A DNA stretch of 64,000 nucleotides. Source: Pelecanus crispus. Taxonomy: Eukaryota; Chordata; Aves; Pelecaniformes; Pelecanidae. Location: the NCBI RefSeq assembly GCF_030463565.1, contig NC_134655.1:7576372-7640371 (forward strand), in the 5' to 3' direction. Shown in pieces: positions 12,757-24,700 of this stretch (position 1 is the first letter of the stretch; every line of letters starts with the position of its first letter). The translations under genes were made by a program, and so were the position numbers. Under the pieces are notes generated by a model. It saw nothing but the letters and a program-made list of their open reading frames with translations, made no database searches and was not told the DNA's origin.

Positions 12757-15700
12757 GTGAGCGGGGCGGCGGCCGTACCTGGGCCCGCGGGTGGGCGCCG
12801 GGCCTGCGGGCGGGGCTGCGGCGGCGGGGGGGAAGGGGGGGGAGGCAGGTGACCCCGCGGGCGCGTGCCGCCCCGCCGCGCACGTGACGCGGGCGTCGGG
12901 CAACGGTTGGGCGCGCGCGGGGGCGCCGCGGGCCTCGCGGCTCTGGGGTTCGGCTCAGCCCGGCGGCGGCGGCGGCGGCTTCCCCGGGGCGGCCCCGGCC
13001 CTCCCCCGCCGCGCTGGCCCGGCGGGGCCTTCCCGGTGCCGCCGCCGGGCTGGTGCGGGGAGCGCGGGGCCGGCCCGGGGCGCCAGCCGGGCGGCGGAGG
13101 CGGGTTTCACCCGCGGGGCTGTCGGCCCGGGCAGGCTGCCCCGGCGGGGCGGCGCTTCCAGGCCCTTGGGTACCTGCGCCTGCGGGCCTTGAGGGCCCGC
13201 CCGCCTCGGCGCGGCCCGCCCGGAGCTGGGGGGGGGCAGCGGGCGCAGCAACGCGAGTCCAGGCTGCGGGGGAGGGCCTCTGTGGGGCCCCGGCGTTACA
13301 GACCCAGCCGCTATTAAAGGTTCTCTAAAAACGGAAAGGGGGTTTAACATTCGTGTCTTGAGGCAGAAATTGTGGAAACAGAACGAAGGCACCCGATCGC
13401 ACCTCTCGGAGGTCAGCTTGAGTCATTCCGCTGATGAAACATAAGAGGAAGACCCTAGCCTACGAGCAGGACGTGCAGTGCTGTGTCCATGTGCTGCAGT
13501 CCACTCGGTTTCTCACCAGAAAGCTAATGCTCATTTTTGCCAGGTCAATAGACTAGAAAACATTCTGTCATTCTTATCTAGCTTTGATAACTTCACGGTG
13601 TGCTTCCTAGTTTTAATACTTCTTAGAAACCTAGCTACTCTTTCAGTGTCTGCCAAATGGAATCCAGTCCTGAAATAATTTACTACTTTGTCATGAGCTG
13701 TTCTCTTAAGTGATTCTGCAAAAATGAAGTAAAAGCCATGTCTTAACAGGTAATAATCTTCCTATCTTACAGGTTTTTTCCAGTCCTATGCAGTGGAAGT
13801 AGATGTAAAGGATGCCTCTAATGCTACATGCCTGTATGCAAAATGGATGATGAGATTCTTGATAAAATATGAAACAAACAGTAGTGATTATGTAAGTATT
13901 TGGAGGTAACTTTTGCTGAGAGCTGTATTTTGTCCTGGGTAAATGTTTAAGCACATTCTTTTACCCAGGGTGTTTGGTGCTTTACTTTTTTTTTTTTTCC
14001 CCCTCCACTAAGTCAGTTGTTGAGACTATTCCTAAATATTCATTTTAAAACAAAGCATAAGTTCTCAATTAATAATACAAATAACTGAAAGTGCACTGTT
14101 ACACTTACTTAAATGGCATACTGGTCAAACTTGGTGGCTTCTGTGTATCAGTGTAGTAATGTTCTTAGCCCAAATAGTAAATGCAGATTGCAGCTCAGCA
14201 TGATCAACATTTACAGCCAAGTTAGATTTGTACTTTTGTACTTGAAGCTGATATGGCTCCTTTCTAAGTCAGATGTCAGGGAGCCTTTTTCATATTTTTG
14301 TAGAATAACCTAAAATAATCTTGCTAACCTTGCGCAAGGTTCTGTCTCACTCCGGCAGTTTATAATATTTTCATGGGGAAGAACTGCTATCTGTGAAAAC
14401 ATTTAAAATTACCCTTTTCTTCTAGAAAAATGCAACCTTGAATTTGTCATCTGGGGTGACACACAATGGAAGTGTCTGTGGCAATGACACCCAAGCTGCG
14501 CTTCTGGCAGTACAGTTTGGAGAAGGTCACTCTTGGAGCATCAACTTTACAAAAACCAATGAAACTTACCAGGGGGAATTCATCACATTTACCTACAACA
14601 CCAATGATACTGCTGTATTTCCTGATGCTAAAAGAAAAGGTAATGTTCAGTGCAGAATCCTACTTACAAAACAGTCTCGGCCACAAGTATCAGGTCTCAT
14701 GTACCTGACCTTGGTTGGCTTTTTCAAAGTTAGAAGGACTAATAATGTATCTAATGACTTCTGTGCCATATACTGCCTAGCTGTTGTTCATCATACTTGC
14801 CTACTGGATAAGAATACAGACTAGTTCGCTTCACTGAATGTATAATTCCTTTAAGTGGTGCAGAAGGGGAAGGGTGGCTGTTTGAACAGCCTTGATCAGA
14901 GAGGTGCTGCTACTATAGCATATGGAAGATTCACTTTAGTGTGTGCTACTTGACCTTCCACCTAGCAAAGCAATATAGTGTTAGGCTTTCTGTGTACTAA
15001 TACCTACTAATAATAGGATTTATTTGTTCTTGAATAAAAACGTAAGTAAAAGGGTTCACCTTTCTAATGGCTTGTCTAATTCTCTGGAAGCTTGGTCACT
15101 TCTCTGCATTACTTAGCACTTCAGGTCAGAACTCATAGGTGAAACATTCAAGAGAGCTTAGGATTGTTAATTAACTCTTACTCTTTGTCTTATGGAATGA
15201 TATAAAACATAACACTACCTATAAATGTTCTTGTAGTTCATAAAGCATTAAAATATTTGTGCTTATTTGTAGGACCGATTACTATTTTTGTAAAGGATAC
15301 TATGCATCCAGTTCAACTGAATAATGTCTTCGTGTGTCATAATACTGACTTTCTTGAAGCAGAAAACGTAACACAGATTTTCTGGAATGTTACTGTGCAG
15401 CCTTTTGTTCAGAATGGCACAATCAGTAAAAAAGGTGAGCATTTCAATTTGCAAGCGAGCTTTTTTGTATTGCACCTTAGTGCAGGGAGCAAAGTCCAAT
15501 AATAAAAAAATACATCAGTTCTAAGATGTGTTGAATAATATTCTTGTAAATATCCCTTAGTATGTCTTTCCTTGTTCCTGGAAAAATGGGTTAGCAGAAC
15601 AGATTTAGTAGTATATAGTAATGTAGATTGTTCCCATGCCAAGGTGGTAGTCAATAAAGTGTGTATTCCAGTAATTGGGGTATTAAAAATAAGCACTTCA

Positions 15701-18700
15701 GAACTACTGTTGTTGACTAGATCATTTGAGCTTCAAGTTTTTTAACTGACTGCCTTCCATGTTCAGTGGTAGCCTCTGCTTTTTCATGTAAATAGTCCAG
15801 AGCTTGTTGTCTCATCTCATAGCTCAGCTACTCAAGAGATGAGCACATCATCCTGCTACGTATGCCTTAATAGGGTAGCACTCTGTCTACAGCAAATACA
15901 TCACACTTTTATAACCACTTAGCTGACTTTGTCTGTGTGTTTTGCTTCTGTGTGTTGGGGGTAAGTAGTCCTGCATATGCTATGTGGATTTAAAACTGTG
16001 GGTGTTACAGAATTTCTGAGAATAAATGGTAGCTGTAAATTGTTTGGAATACTGTGGTGTTGTACTGAGTTTGAGACTTCTGACTTGGTGATTAGCAGAT
16101 TCCCAATGAGCCTAGATTTCAACAGAGAAATTGGTATCTGTATTGAACTGACCTCTGAGTCTTAAGACTTTAATAAAATTTTAGCACTGAAATGGTGGTT
16201 AAAATTTCTTTTCAGAGTCTAGATGTCGTGCTGATATGCCTACTTCTGCACCTACTGTTCCGCCTACTATTGCCAATGTAACTACTGCACCTACCACCAC
16301 TTTATCGCCTGCTCCAACCACTGCTCCCAAACCTGTGGAGAACCCAGACACAGGAAACTATTCTCTTAAAAGTGGAAATACAACTTGTCTTCTGGCTACT
16401 GTGGGGCTGCAGCTGAATGTTTCCCAAGACAAGGTGCTTCTCTTCTATTTTGGAAGAGTAGAAAGGTTGCCGTAGTTATTTGGTATGAAATGCGAGTGCA
16501 GGGTATTTGCTTTGTACACTGCTGGCTGTCCAGAACTGCTTCTGAGTATTGTATATAGCACCTCTCTGACATCAGAATAGTTTTGTGGCATAATGTCTAG
16601 CTTCAAAACCTTATGGGGATTCAAGGTAACTTGTTACTGGGAGTACTTCTAACATCATTAAAAGCCTGGAACTTTCTTAAGCTTTTAGGGCTGTTGGTCC
16701 CTGCAGATGCCATCTTTCCCCACAGAGGGAGCCAAAGCTAACCTGTTGCATTAGGTCCACAAAATAAGACTTCACTGGCCAATTTGTTTGCTTCAGTATT
16801 ACCAGCGTGTGAACTGATCTTGGGGTAGCCTTGCTTTGATAGTAGCCAGACTCAATCTTCTTGCTGTCATCTTCATGACAAGCTCTTCTAGCCTAAGACT
16901 GCTACCGACTGAAATGGTGTATTCCTAATGGCAGCTGAATGTCTTTGACATGGTATGTCTGTATTTCAGCCTCATCTGATCAATGTCAACCCAAAGACAA
17001 CTACTGCAGATGGCGCGTGTGGTAACACAACAGCTACTCTGAAATTGAATGATGGAAATAGCACATTGATTGGTTTCACATTTGTTGTTGTAAGTAACTT
17101 CTTTTATTTTAAACTAAGTTTCTGCTTTAACAGCATTGCATGATGATTGCTCATAGTAAAATCCCGTCGCTTGCTGGTGGTAGGCTGTTCCCATATAGGA
17201 AATGGAACTGGCTAGCGGACTGCCTCAAGGCAAATGGAGAATTGGGCTAAGGTTGTAGAAAATGTAAGAGTGTGGTAAATGTGTTAGCCTTTGCAAAGCA
17301 TGTGTTGTTAAAAATGCAGAACTGCACACTGACAGTTGGTTCTTGTTTCTCAAACAGAAAAATACAAGTGCAAGCGTACAGAAATTTTATCTGAAAGAGG
17401 TGAATGTTACACTGCTCAACCATCTGAATGGTTCTGGTAAGAAATAGTATCTGCCTTAAAGCAAGTGTAAGCTTTTATTCAGTGTTTGTATTTATCAAAT
17501 ACTTCTGACTTTTTTTTTTTTCCAAGTGCTGTGCATGCTTACTGTTACTTGCTACTTAAAGATTTAAGTTGGTAGGAACAAAAGTAATAAGCAGAAATGG
17601 TTATAGCAGTTCCTTTAAACAGCACTGTGGGATCATTCTCTTTTCCTGAAATTTCTGCTAATGGGATCTCTTACTTTGTGATAGACATACATAAATATAT
17701 ATATAGACATACAGTGCAGCAGGATGGCTATGACATAGTCGCCATCACGGAAACGTGGTGGGACGACTCTCATGACTGGAGTGCTGCACTGGAGGGCTAT
17801 AAGCTCTTCAGAAGGGATAGGCAGGGAAGGGAAGGCGGTGGGGTGGCTCTGTATGTTAGGGAGTGTTTCGACTGCATAGAGCTTGACAGTGGTGATGACA
17901 AGGTGGCATGCTTATGGGTAAGGATGAGGGGGAAGGCCGGAAAGGCGGATGTCCTGTTGGGAGTCTGCTATAGACCACCCAACCAGGATGTAGAGGTAGA
18001 TGAGGCATTCTATAAACGGCTGGCAGAAGTCCCACAATCGCTAGCCCTTGTTCTTGTGGGAGACTTCAACTTGCCGGACATCTGCTGGAAATACCACACA
18101 GCAGAGAGGCAGCAGTCTTGGAAGTTCCTAGAGTATGTGGCGGACAACTTTCTAATGCAGCTGGTAAGCGAGCCTACCAGGGGAGGTGCCCCGCTTGACC
18201 TGCTGTTTACCAACAGAGAAGGGCTTGTGGGAAATGTCGAGGTCGGAGGCCGTCTTGGGCTTAGCGACCACGACATGATAAAGTTCTCAATTTTGAGTGA
18301 TGCTAAGCGGAGGGGCAGCAAAACTATTACCATGGACTTCCGGAGGGCAGACTTTGGCTTCTTCAGGACCCTGGTTGGGAAAGTCCCTTGGGAGGAGGTC
18401 CTGAAGGGCAAAGGGGTCCAGGAAGGCTGGGCCCTCTTCAAGAAGGAAGTCTTAAGGGCGCAGGAGCGGGCTGTCCCCGTGTGTCGTAAGACCAACCGGC
18501 GGGGAAATCGACCGGCCTGGCTGAATAGGGAGCTTTTGCGGGGACTCAGGGAAAAAAGGAGAGTCTACCACCTTTGGCAGAAGGGGCGGGCAACTCAGGA
18601 GGAGTACAGGGATCTTGTTAGGTCCTGCAGGGAGGAAATTAGAAAAGCAAAAGCCCAGCTAGAACTCAATCCTGGCCAGTGCTGTAAAAGACAATAAAAA

Positions 18701-21700
18701 ATGCTTTTATAAGTACATCAGCAATAAAAGGAGAGCCAAGGAGGATCTCCATTCTTTGCTGGATGTGGGGGGGAACATTGTCACCGAGGACAAGGAAAAG
18801 GCTGAGGTACTTAACGCCTTCTTTGCCTCTGTGTTCAACAGCCAGACCGGTCATCCCCAGTGTACTCAGGCCCCTGAGTTAGAGGATAGGGATGGGGACC
18901 AGAATGGAGCCCACATAGTCCAGGAGGAAGCAGTTAATGACCTGCTACGCCACCTGGATGCTCACAAGTCTATGGGGCCGGATGGGATCCACCCGAGAGT
19001 ACTGAGGGAGCTGGCGGAGGAGCTCGCCAAGCCACTCTCTATCATCTATCAGCAGTCCTGGTTAACAGGGGAGGTCCCTGATGACTGGAGGCTTGCCAAT
19101 GTGACGCCCATCTACAAGAAGGGCCGGAAGGAGGACCCGGGGAACTACAGGCCTGTCAGCCTGACCTCGGTGCCAGGGAAGATTATGGAGAGGTTCATAT
19201 TGAGCGAACTCCACAGGCAAGTACAGGTCAACCAGGGGATCAGACCCAGCCAGCATGGGTTCACGAAAGGCAGGTCCTGCTTGACCAACCTGATCTCCTT
19301 CTGTGACCTGGTGACCCGCCTGGTAGATGATGGAAAGGCTGTGGATGTCATCTACCTGGACTTTAGCAAAGCTTTTGACACCGTCTCGCATAATATCCTC
19401 CTCGGGAAGCGGGCAGCTCACGGCTTGGACAGGCATACTCTTCGCTGGGTAAAGAACTGGTTGGGTGGCCGAGCCCAGAGAGTTGTGGTAAATGGTGTTA
19501 AGTCCAGTTGGCAGCCGGTCACGAGCGGTGTTCCCCAGGGCTCTGTTTTGGGGCCAGTCTTGTTCAATATCTTTATCAATGATCTGGATGAGGGGATCGA
19601 GTGTGCCCTCAGTAAGTTTGCAGATGACACCAAATTGGGTGGGAGTGTCGATCTGCTCGAGGGTGGGATGGCCCCGCAGAGGGACCTGGACAGGCTGGAT
19701 CGATGGGCCGTGGCCAACTGTATGAGGTTCAACAAGGCCAAGTGCCGGGTCCTGCACTTGGGTCACAACAACCCCATGCAACGCTACAGGCTTGGGGAGG
19801 AGTGGCTGGAAAGCTGCCTGGCCGAAAAGGATCTGGGGGTGTTGGTAGATAGCCGGCTGAACATGAGCCAGCAGTGTGCCCCGGTGGCCAAGAAGGCCAA
19901 CAGCATCCTGGCTTGTATCAGGAATGGTGTGGCCAGCAGGAGCAGGGAGGTGATTGTCCCCCTGTACTCGGCGCTGGTGAGGCCGCACCTCGAATACTGT
20001 GTCCAGTTTTGGGCCCCTCACTACAAGAAGGACATTGAGGTGCTGGAGCGTGTTCAGAGACGGGCAACAAGGCTGGTGAAGGGTCTGGAGAACAAGTCTT
20101 ATGAGGAGCGGCTGAGGGAACTGGGGTTGTTTAGCCTGGAGAAGAGGAGGCTGAGGGGAGACCTTATCGCTCTCTACAACTACCTGAAAGGAGGGTGCAG
20201 TGAGGTGGGTGCTGGTCTCTTCTCCCAAGTAGCTAGCGATAGGACGAGAGGAAATGGGCTCAAGCTGCGCCAGGGGAGGTTTAGGTTGGAAATTAGGAAA
20301 AATTTCTTTACGGAAAGGGTGGTCAAGCATTGGAACAGGCTGCCCAGAGAGGTGGTGGAGTCACCATCCCTGGAAGTGTTCAAAAAACGGGTAGATGTGG
20401 CACTTTGGGACATGGTTTAGTCCAGTCTACCCTTGATTGGTTTAGGTGGGCTTGGTAGTGTAGATTAATGGTTGGACTGGATCTTAAAGGTCTTTTCCAA
20501 CCTAGACGATTCTATGATTCTATGAAATCAAGAGGGCTTCCTTGCAGCTGTATTCAGTAACATAAATTTTTTGAGGTGTGAAATACTGTTGTACCAACTC
20601 TGAAGCTTTTTGTTTTTCCTAAACCAGCTGTTGTTGTCTTTGATTGAAGATGCTGCTGTATCTTCCAACCACTTCTACTTTAAATCCCACTGGAAAAAGA
20701 GACCAGTCCTTTAAAAACTAAAGCGTACTTTTTTCCAAATCAAAAGTTATGGGGTTTTGTGGTTTTGGGTTTGTTTTTTTTTTTTTTAAAGCTGCTTGTC
20801 ACAGCTACTGCAGTTAAAAGGGCACTAAAGCTAAAATGCTTGCAACTCTGCAGTCTTGGGATAAGCAGAGGTACAAGGAAAGCCTAATCTTATGTCTGTC
20901 TACTGTTAAGTACTGTAATAATTTCAGTGCCTAACTTCTGGTTAAGCAGATCAATTGCACTTCAGACTACCTTGTTTTTCAGAGTAGTCAGTGTTGAAAA
21001 GCTGGCCCCTTTAGATTCAACTCCTTAGTCTTATGATTGTATTAGTAACTCTCTTGCATTTAAAGTGAGTATGCAAATTTCCTTTTTTTTACCCCCCTTT
21101 GTTTAGTAATTTCAAATGCAGATAACAGCAATTTCAGCGAGTGGGATGCTTTCCTTGGTAGTTCTTACATGTGCCGAAAAGAGCAAACTCTTAAGATTAA
21201 TGAAGATCTTCAAGTACATACCTTTAATCTATGGATTCAGCCATTCCTTGTGAAGGCAAATAAGTTCTCTACAGGTAAGAGTTCTTTTCTTTGTTAATTC
21301 TTACTTCTTAAAAAGCCACAGCGTTGTGCACAGGTGCTTTATTTTTGAAGCTCTTGTTCCATTGGGTTTGGTTTTTTGGGTTTTTTTTGGTTGGGTTTTT
21401 TTTTTTTGAATGAAGGGAAGTTCTGAGACTGACACTCAAGTTCAAGGAAAGTTTGTTCTCACTTAAAGTGTCTGCTAGGTATGTTGGTTCTCCTTCATAA
21501 AACTTGAAGGAGCTAGAGACACTGAAGAGGATTGCCTTGCAATTAAGCATTGCCTTGCAGAGTAGGTTAAAAGTTACCTGACATCATCTTGCCATACAGT
21601 TTTTTGTAGCTCGAATATATAAGAAAATGGGACAAAACTTTAGCAGAAGTGGACTTTGGTAATGCTGTTAGGTGGTTTGTTTCTTTTTACCTGACAGTCT

Positions 21701-24700
21701 AATTCCTTAGGAGTGTTGGGAGAAAAAACGAACTGACTGAGCTTCTTTCAGAAGCCGCCTTGAATATCCAGAAATATAGAAAGATTCTAAAAATGTTTGT
21801 TTGCTGCATTATCCTGGTTTTGTATGGGGAAAACTGGAATGGCTTATATGACCTCTTTCTTAATCTTTAGTGTAACCTGGTCCTTGTACTTAAGACTGTG
21901 CTGCAAGTATTATAATTATTAGACTAGACTAATCTGTAAACAAATAGACTGGGTGCAGATTTTTGAACTTTTTTTAGGCAGAGGTAAGTCAGCTCTTATG
22001 TGGGGTAAACAGTATTTGTCATAATATGTTCTAAAGAGTTAGGGTCCCTTTTGACTTTGTAGTTCAAGTTGCAGCTAGTTTCCTCCTTCTCCTAATTACA
22101 GTTATTTCATCTCTATGTAACATGTTCATTTTGGATAGGTTCTTGATACCAAGTCTAGGTCACTTTATTCTTAATGAGTAAAGGCACCAGACTTGCCTTA
22201 AGTATGAAATAGATAAGCCTTGTTCTGTCTTAAAAGTAGAAGAATGGCTGCTCCCTTGTCTAGTACAGATCTTGTACACATGAAAACCCCTACCCCAGGG
22301 GCACTTCTGTTACCTTACTATAGTTTATCAAAGGTTCCAAGTGATTATAATGCTTAATATATGCTAGATGTACCCATGAGACCTCTGCAGTTCTTTTTCT
22401 CTTAGTTTAAAGATGTAATAATACTTGATTTTTTTTAAGACCTTCATATTAAGGAAAACAGATTTTTATACCACACTTGGCAAGTGTTCTGTCTGTATTT
22501 ATTCCTTGTTGCAACCTTTTTCTCATCTACAGCCCAGGAGTGTTCGCTGGATGATGACAGCATTCTAATCCCAATTGTAGTTGGTGCTGCACTTGCTGGC
22601 TTGATTGCCATTATAGTGGTTGCTTACATAATTGGCAGAAGAAAAAGCTATGCTGGATATCAAACTTTGTGAATCTAAATGTGATTCCTGTTCTGATTTC
22701 ACTCAAAGCAAGTGCAAGTTCTGAAGTCCAAAAATGACCCAAAACTTAGGAGTAATTACTAGCCACAGCTAATTGGAGTTGAGAAACAGAGAGAATGTTT
22801 ATCTCAGATGAAGCAGAACTACGTTTTTTAGTTTTCCTGCTCTAAGAAGACATCATGGGTTTCATAGCTGTTTTGAAGATGTCAAATATTGGATGAATTA
22901 CTAGGCTAAGGATTTTATCTTTCAAAAACCCTGAAGTGTTTAGGATTTATTTATGCTTTTTTTATGAACTGTAGCCTGAAACAAGAACACATTCTAAACT
23001 GATGTGCATTGGGCAACTCCCAGAATAGCATAGAATTTGTACTTGCTTCTCTCCTCTGCGTTCCTTAGTTGTTGTCATAATTGTGGGTTAAGCTGGCAGC
23101 ATTAAGTCACTCTGACTCATACAGTATTTAACATGGATTGTACGATGCCCAGTAACAACTTTGTTTTTCATAGAATTGAACTTGGTGGCGATTAAGTGAT
23201 CTTTTGAAGTGGCAGCAGTAACTTACTTAGCTTTGACAGAATTTGAGTGGTTTACTCCTGCCTTGGTGTAGTTTCAGGAATCATTCCTATACCCTGGCTA
23301 TACAAACAAAATGGGTAACCTATACTTGCCAAATGGTGGACATATAGGAAGACTTCAGTGCTGTTTCCAAATACTTTCAAAAAAAAAAAAGAAATTACTG
23401 TTAGGCACTGAATTTTTCATCACTTATTATACCTTGGCAATCATCTAAAATACTCAGCTGAGGCAGAGTTCTACTAAATTAATGCAAGCTTTTTGCTGGC
23501 ATCAGTTCAAAGGGAATAACCTTTCTAAATATTCCAGAACTTTAAAGTGCACTTAACTTTATATCATCCTCTGCACAGAACTGGTCTGTCTTGTTGCTTT
23601 GAATGACCATTGTTTAAAGATGCTTTCATTTAATGAGCCAGTATCTGTTGTTGCAGCTTGAGCTGTCTTTAAATCTTCATCTTGAATGGTTCTCTGCCAA
23701 TCAAAATTCACACTATAACTGCCCGCCATTGGCATTCTGAATGTTTAATGTACTTTGTGTTTGATTGTTTACTGTGTAGCATTTATTACTGTTAAGAATG
23801 CAAAAGCCAAACAGGTCTGAGATGGACCCACAACACCTGTTTTTCCTTGCTGTATGGAAAGGATAACTAGCTTAAAAAATGCAATGCAACTGGACTGTTC
23901 TTAAACTGCAGCTCTGTAGAGACTAACCCTTGCTGTACAACTTTCCTCTGGCCTCCTTGTGCTGTAATACATAGTTTTTACCGCATGGAAAAAAAAAGTC
24001 TTTTAGACTTTTAGATAAGTGTGGCTTTTTTGCATATGTCATAACATGAGCTGCCTAAACTAGTTATTTAATGAACATAATGTTGTCTCCCCCTTTAGAA
24101 TGAGTTTAGCCTGCATCAAAGTTGGTTTAGTGTTTTATTAGTGTTTTCTAGGGTTGTAGAGATGTCTGTGGCATGTTTGTACACAAATCATAAAACACAC
24201 TTCTTTCGGTAATTTCTTTTTTTGTAAAAGCAGTTTACTCCTGACACTAGCCAAGGAGGCAAGTATGGGTGGATAATGCTTACTATAGCTTGTAGTCTAC
24301 AGCTTGAATTTTGTATCAGTTACTGAAATTCATTTTAATGAAAGTGGGGGAACTACTATAAGTTTAATCCTGAAACAGGCTTCAAGACTTGCCATTTTAA
24401 TTAAAAAAAAAAAGTGGATCTAATGACTTTCATATTAATATATCCTCAAATGCAGAAGTTCATATAGATTTTTTTAACAATTCTGTGACTGATGTTCAGT
24501 GGTACCAGTTATACATGCATTTCTGTTACGGAGTAGTTACCACACTGTATTCATCTGACCATGCAAATTTTCGAACTGTGCACAGTTTCCAAGTGACAAT
24601 ATAGAAGATCAGTGCAAAGTGCTCCCAAAATTCAACAATACTAGAAGGATCTTTGCAAAAACCTGCAGCTTAATCTTCATTTGCAAGTATATTGGCTCAG

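Larger units (their letters stand above)
12380..13320 (+). promoter_or_regulatory. CpG island promoter of LAMP2
   Basis: Very GC- and CpG-rich stretch around LAMP2 exon 1 with no TATA box near the start, as expected of a housekeeping promoter. An inverted CCAAT box (ATTGG, 12583-12587) lies about 110 bp before the start codon. The island extends well into intron 1. Transcription start not determined. Confidence 0.8.
17711..20525 (+). mobile_element. CR1 LINE, 5'-truncated, in LAMP2 intron 7
   Basis: About 2.8 kb of a CR1 non-LTR retrotransposon in the same direction as LAMP2. It begins inside the endonuclease coding region, a 5' truncation usual for CR1, and ends with two ATTCTATG octamers (20509-20516, 20517-20524), the diagnostic CR1 3' terminus without a poly(A) tail. 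It carries most of ORF2 (endonuclease then reverse transcriptase) with a single obvious frameshift near 18670. The 5' border is approximate. I saw no clear target-site duplication. Confidence 0.93.

Noticed and set aside
14438-14824. Open frame extending past LAMP2 exon 3 to 14824
   Set aside because: Read-through into intron 3 beyond a good GT donor at 14640.
17597-17710. ATG at 17597 as start of the CR1 protein
   Set aside because: This part is LAMP2 intron sequence; CR1 similarity begins only near 17711.
19062-20330. 422-residue minus-strand open frame
   Set aside because: Antisense shadow of the CR1 reverse transcriptase frame.
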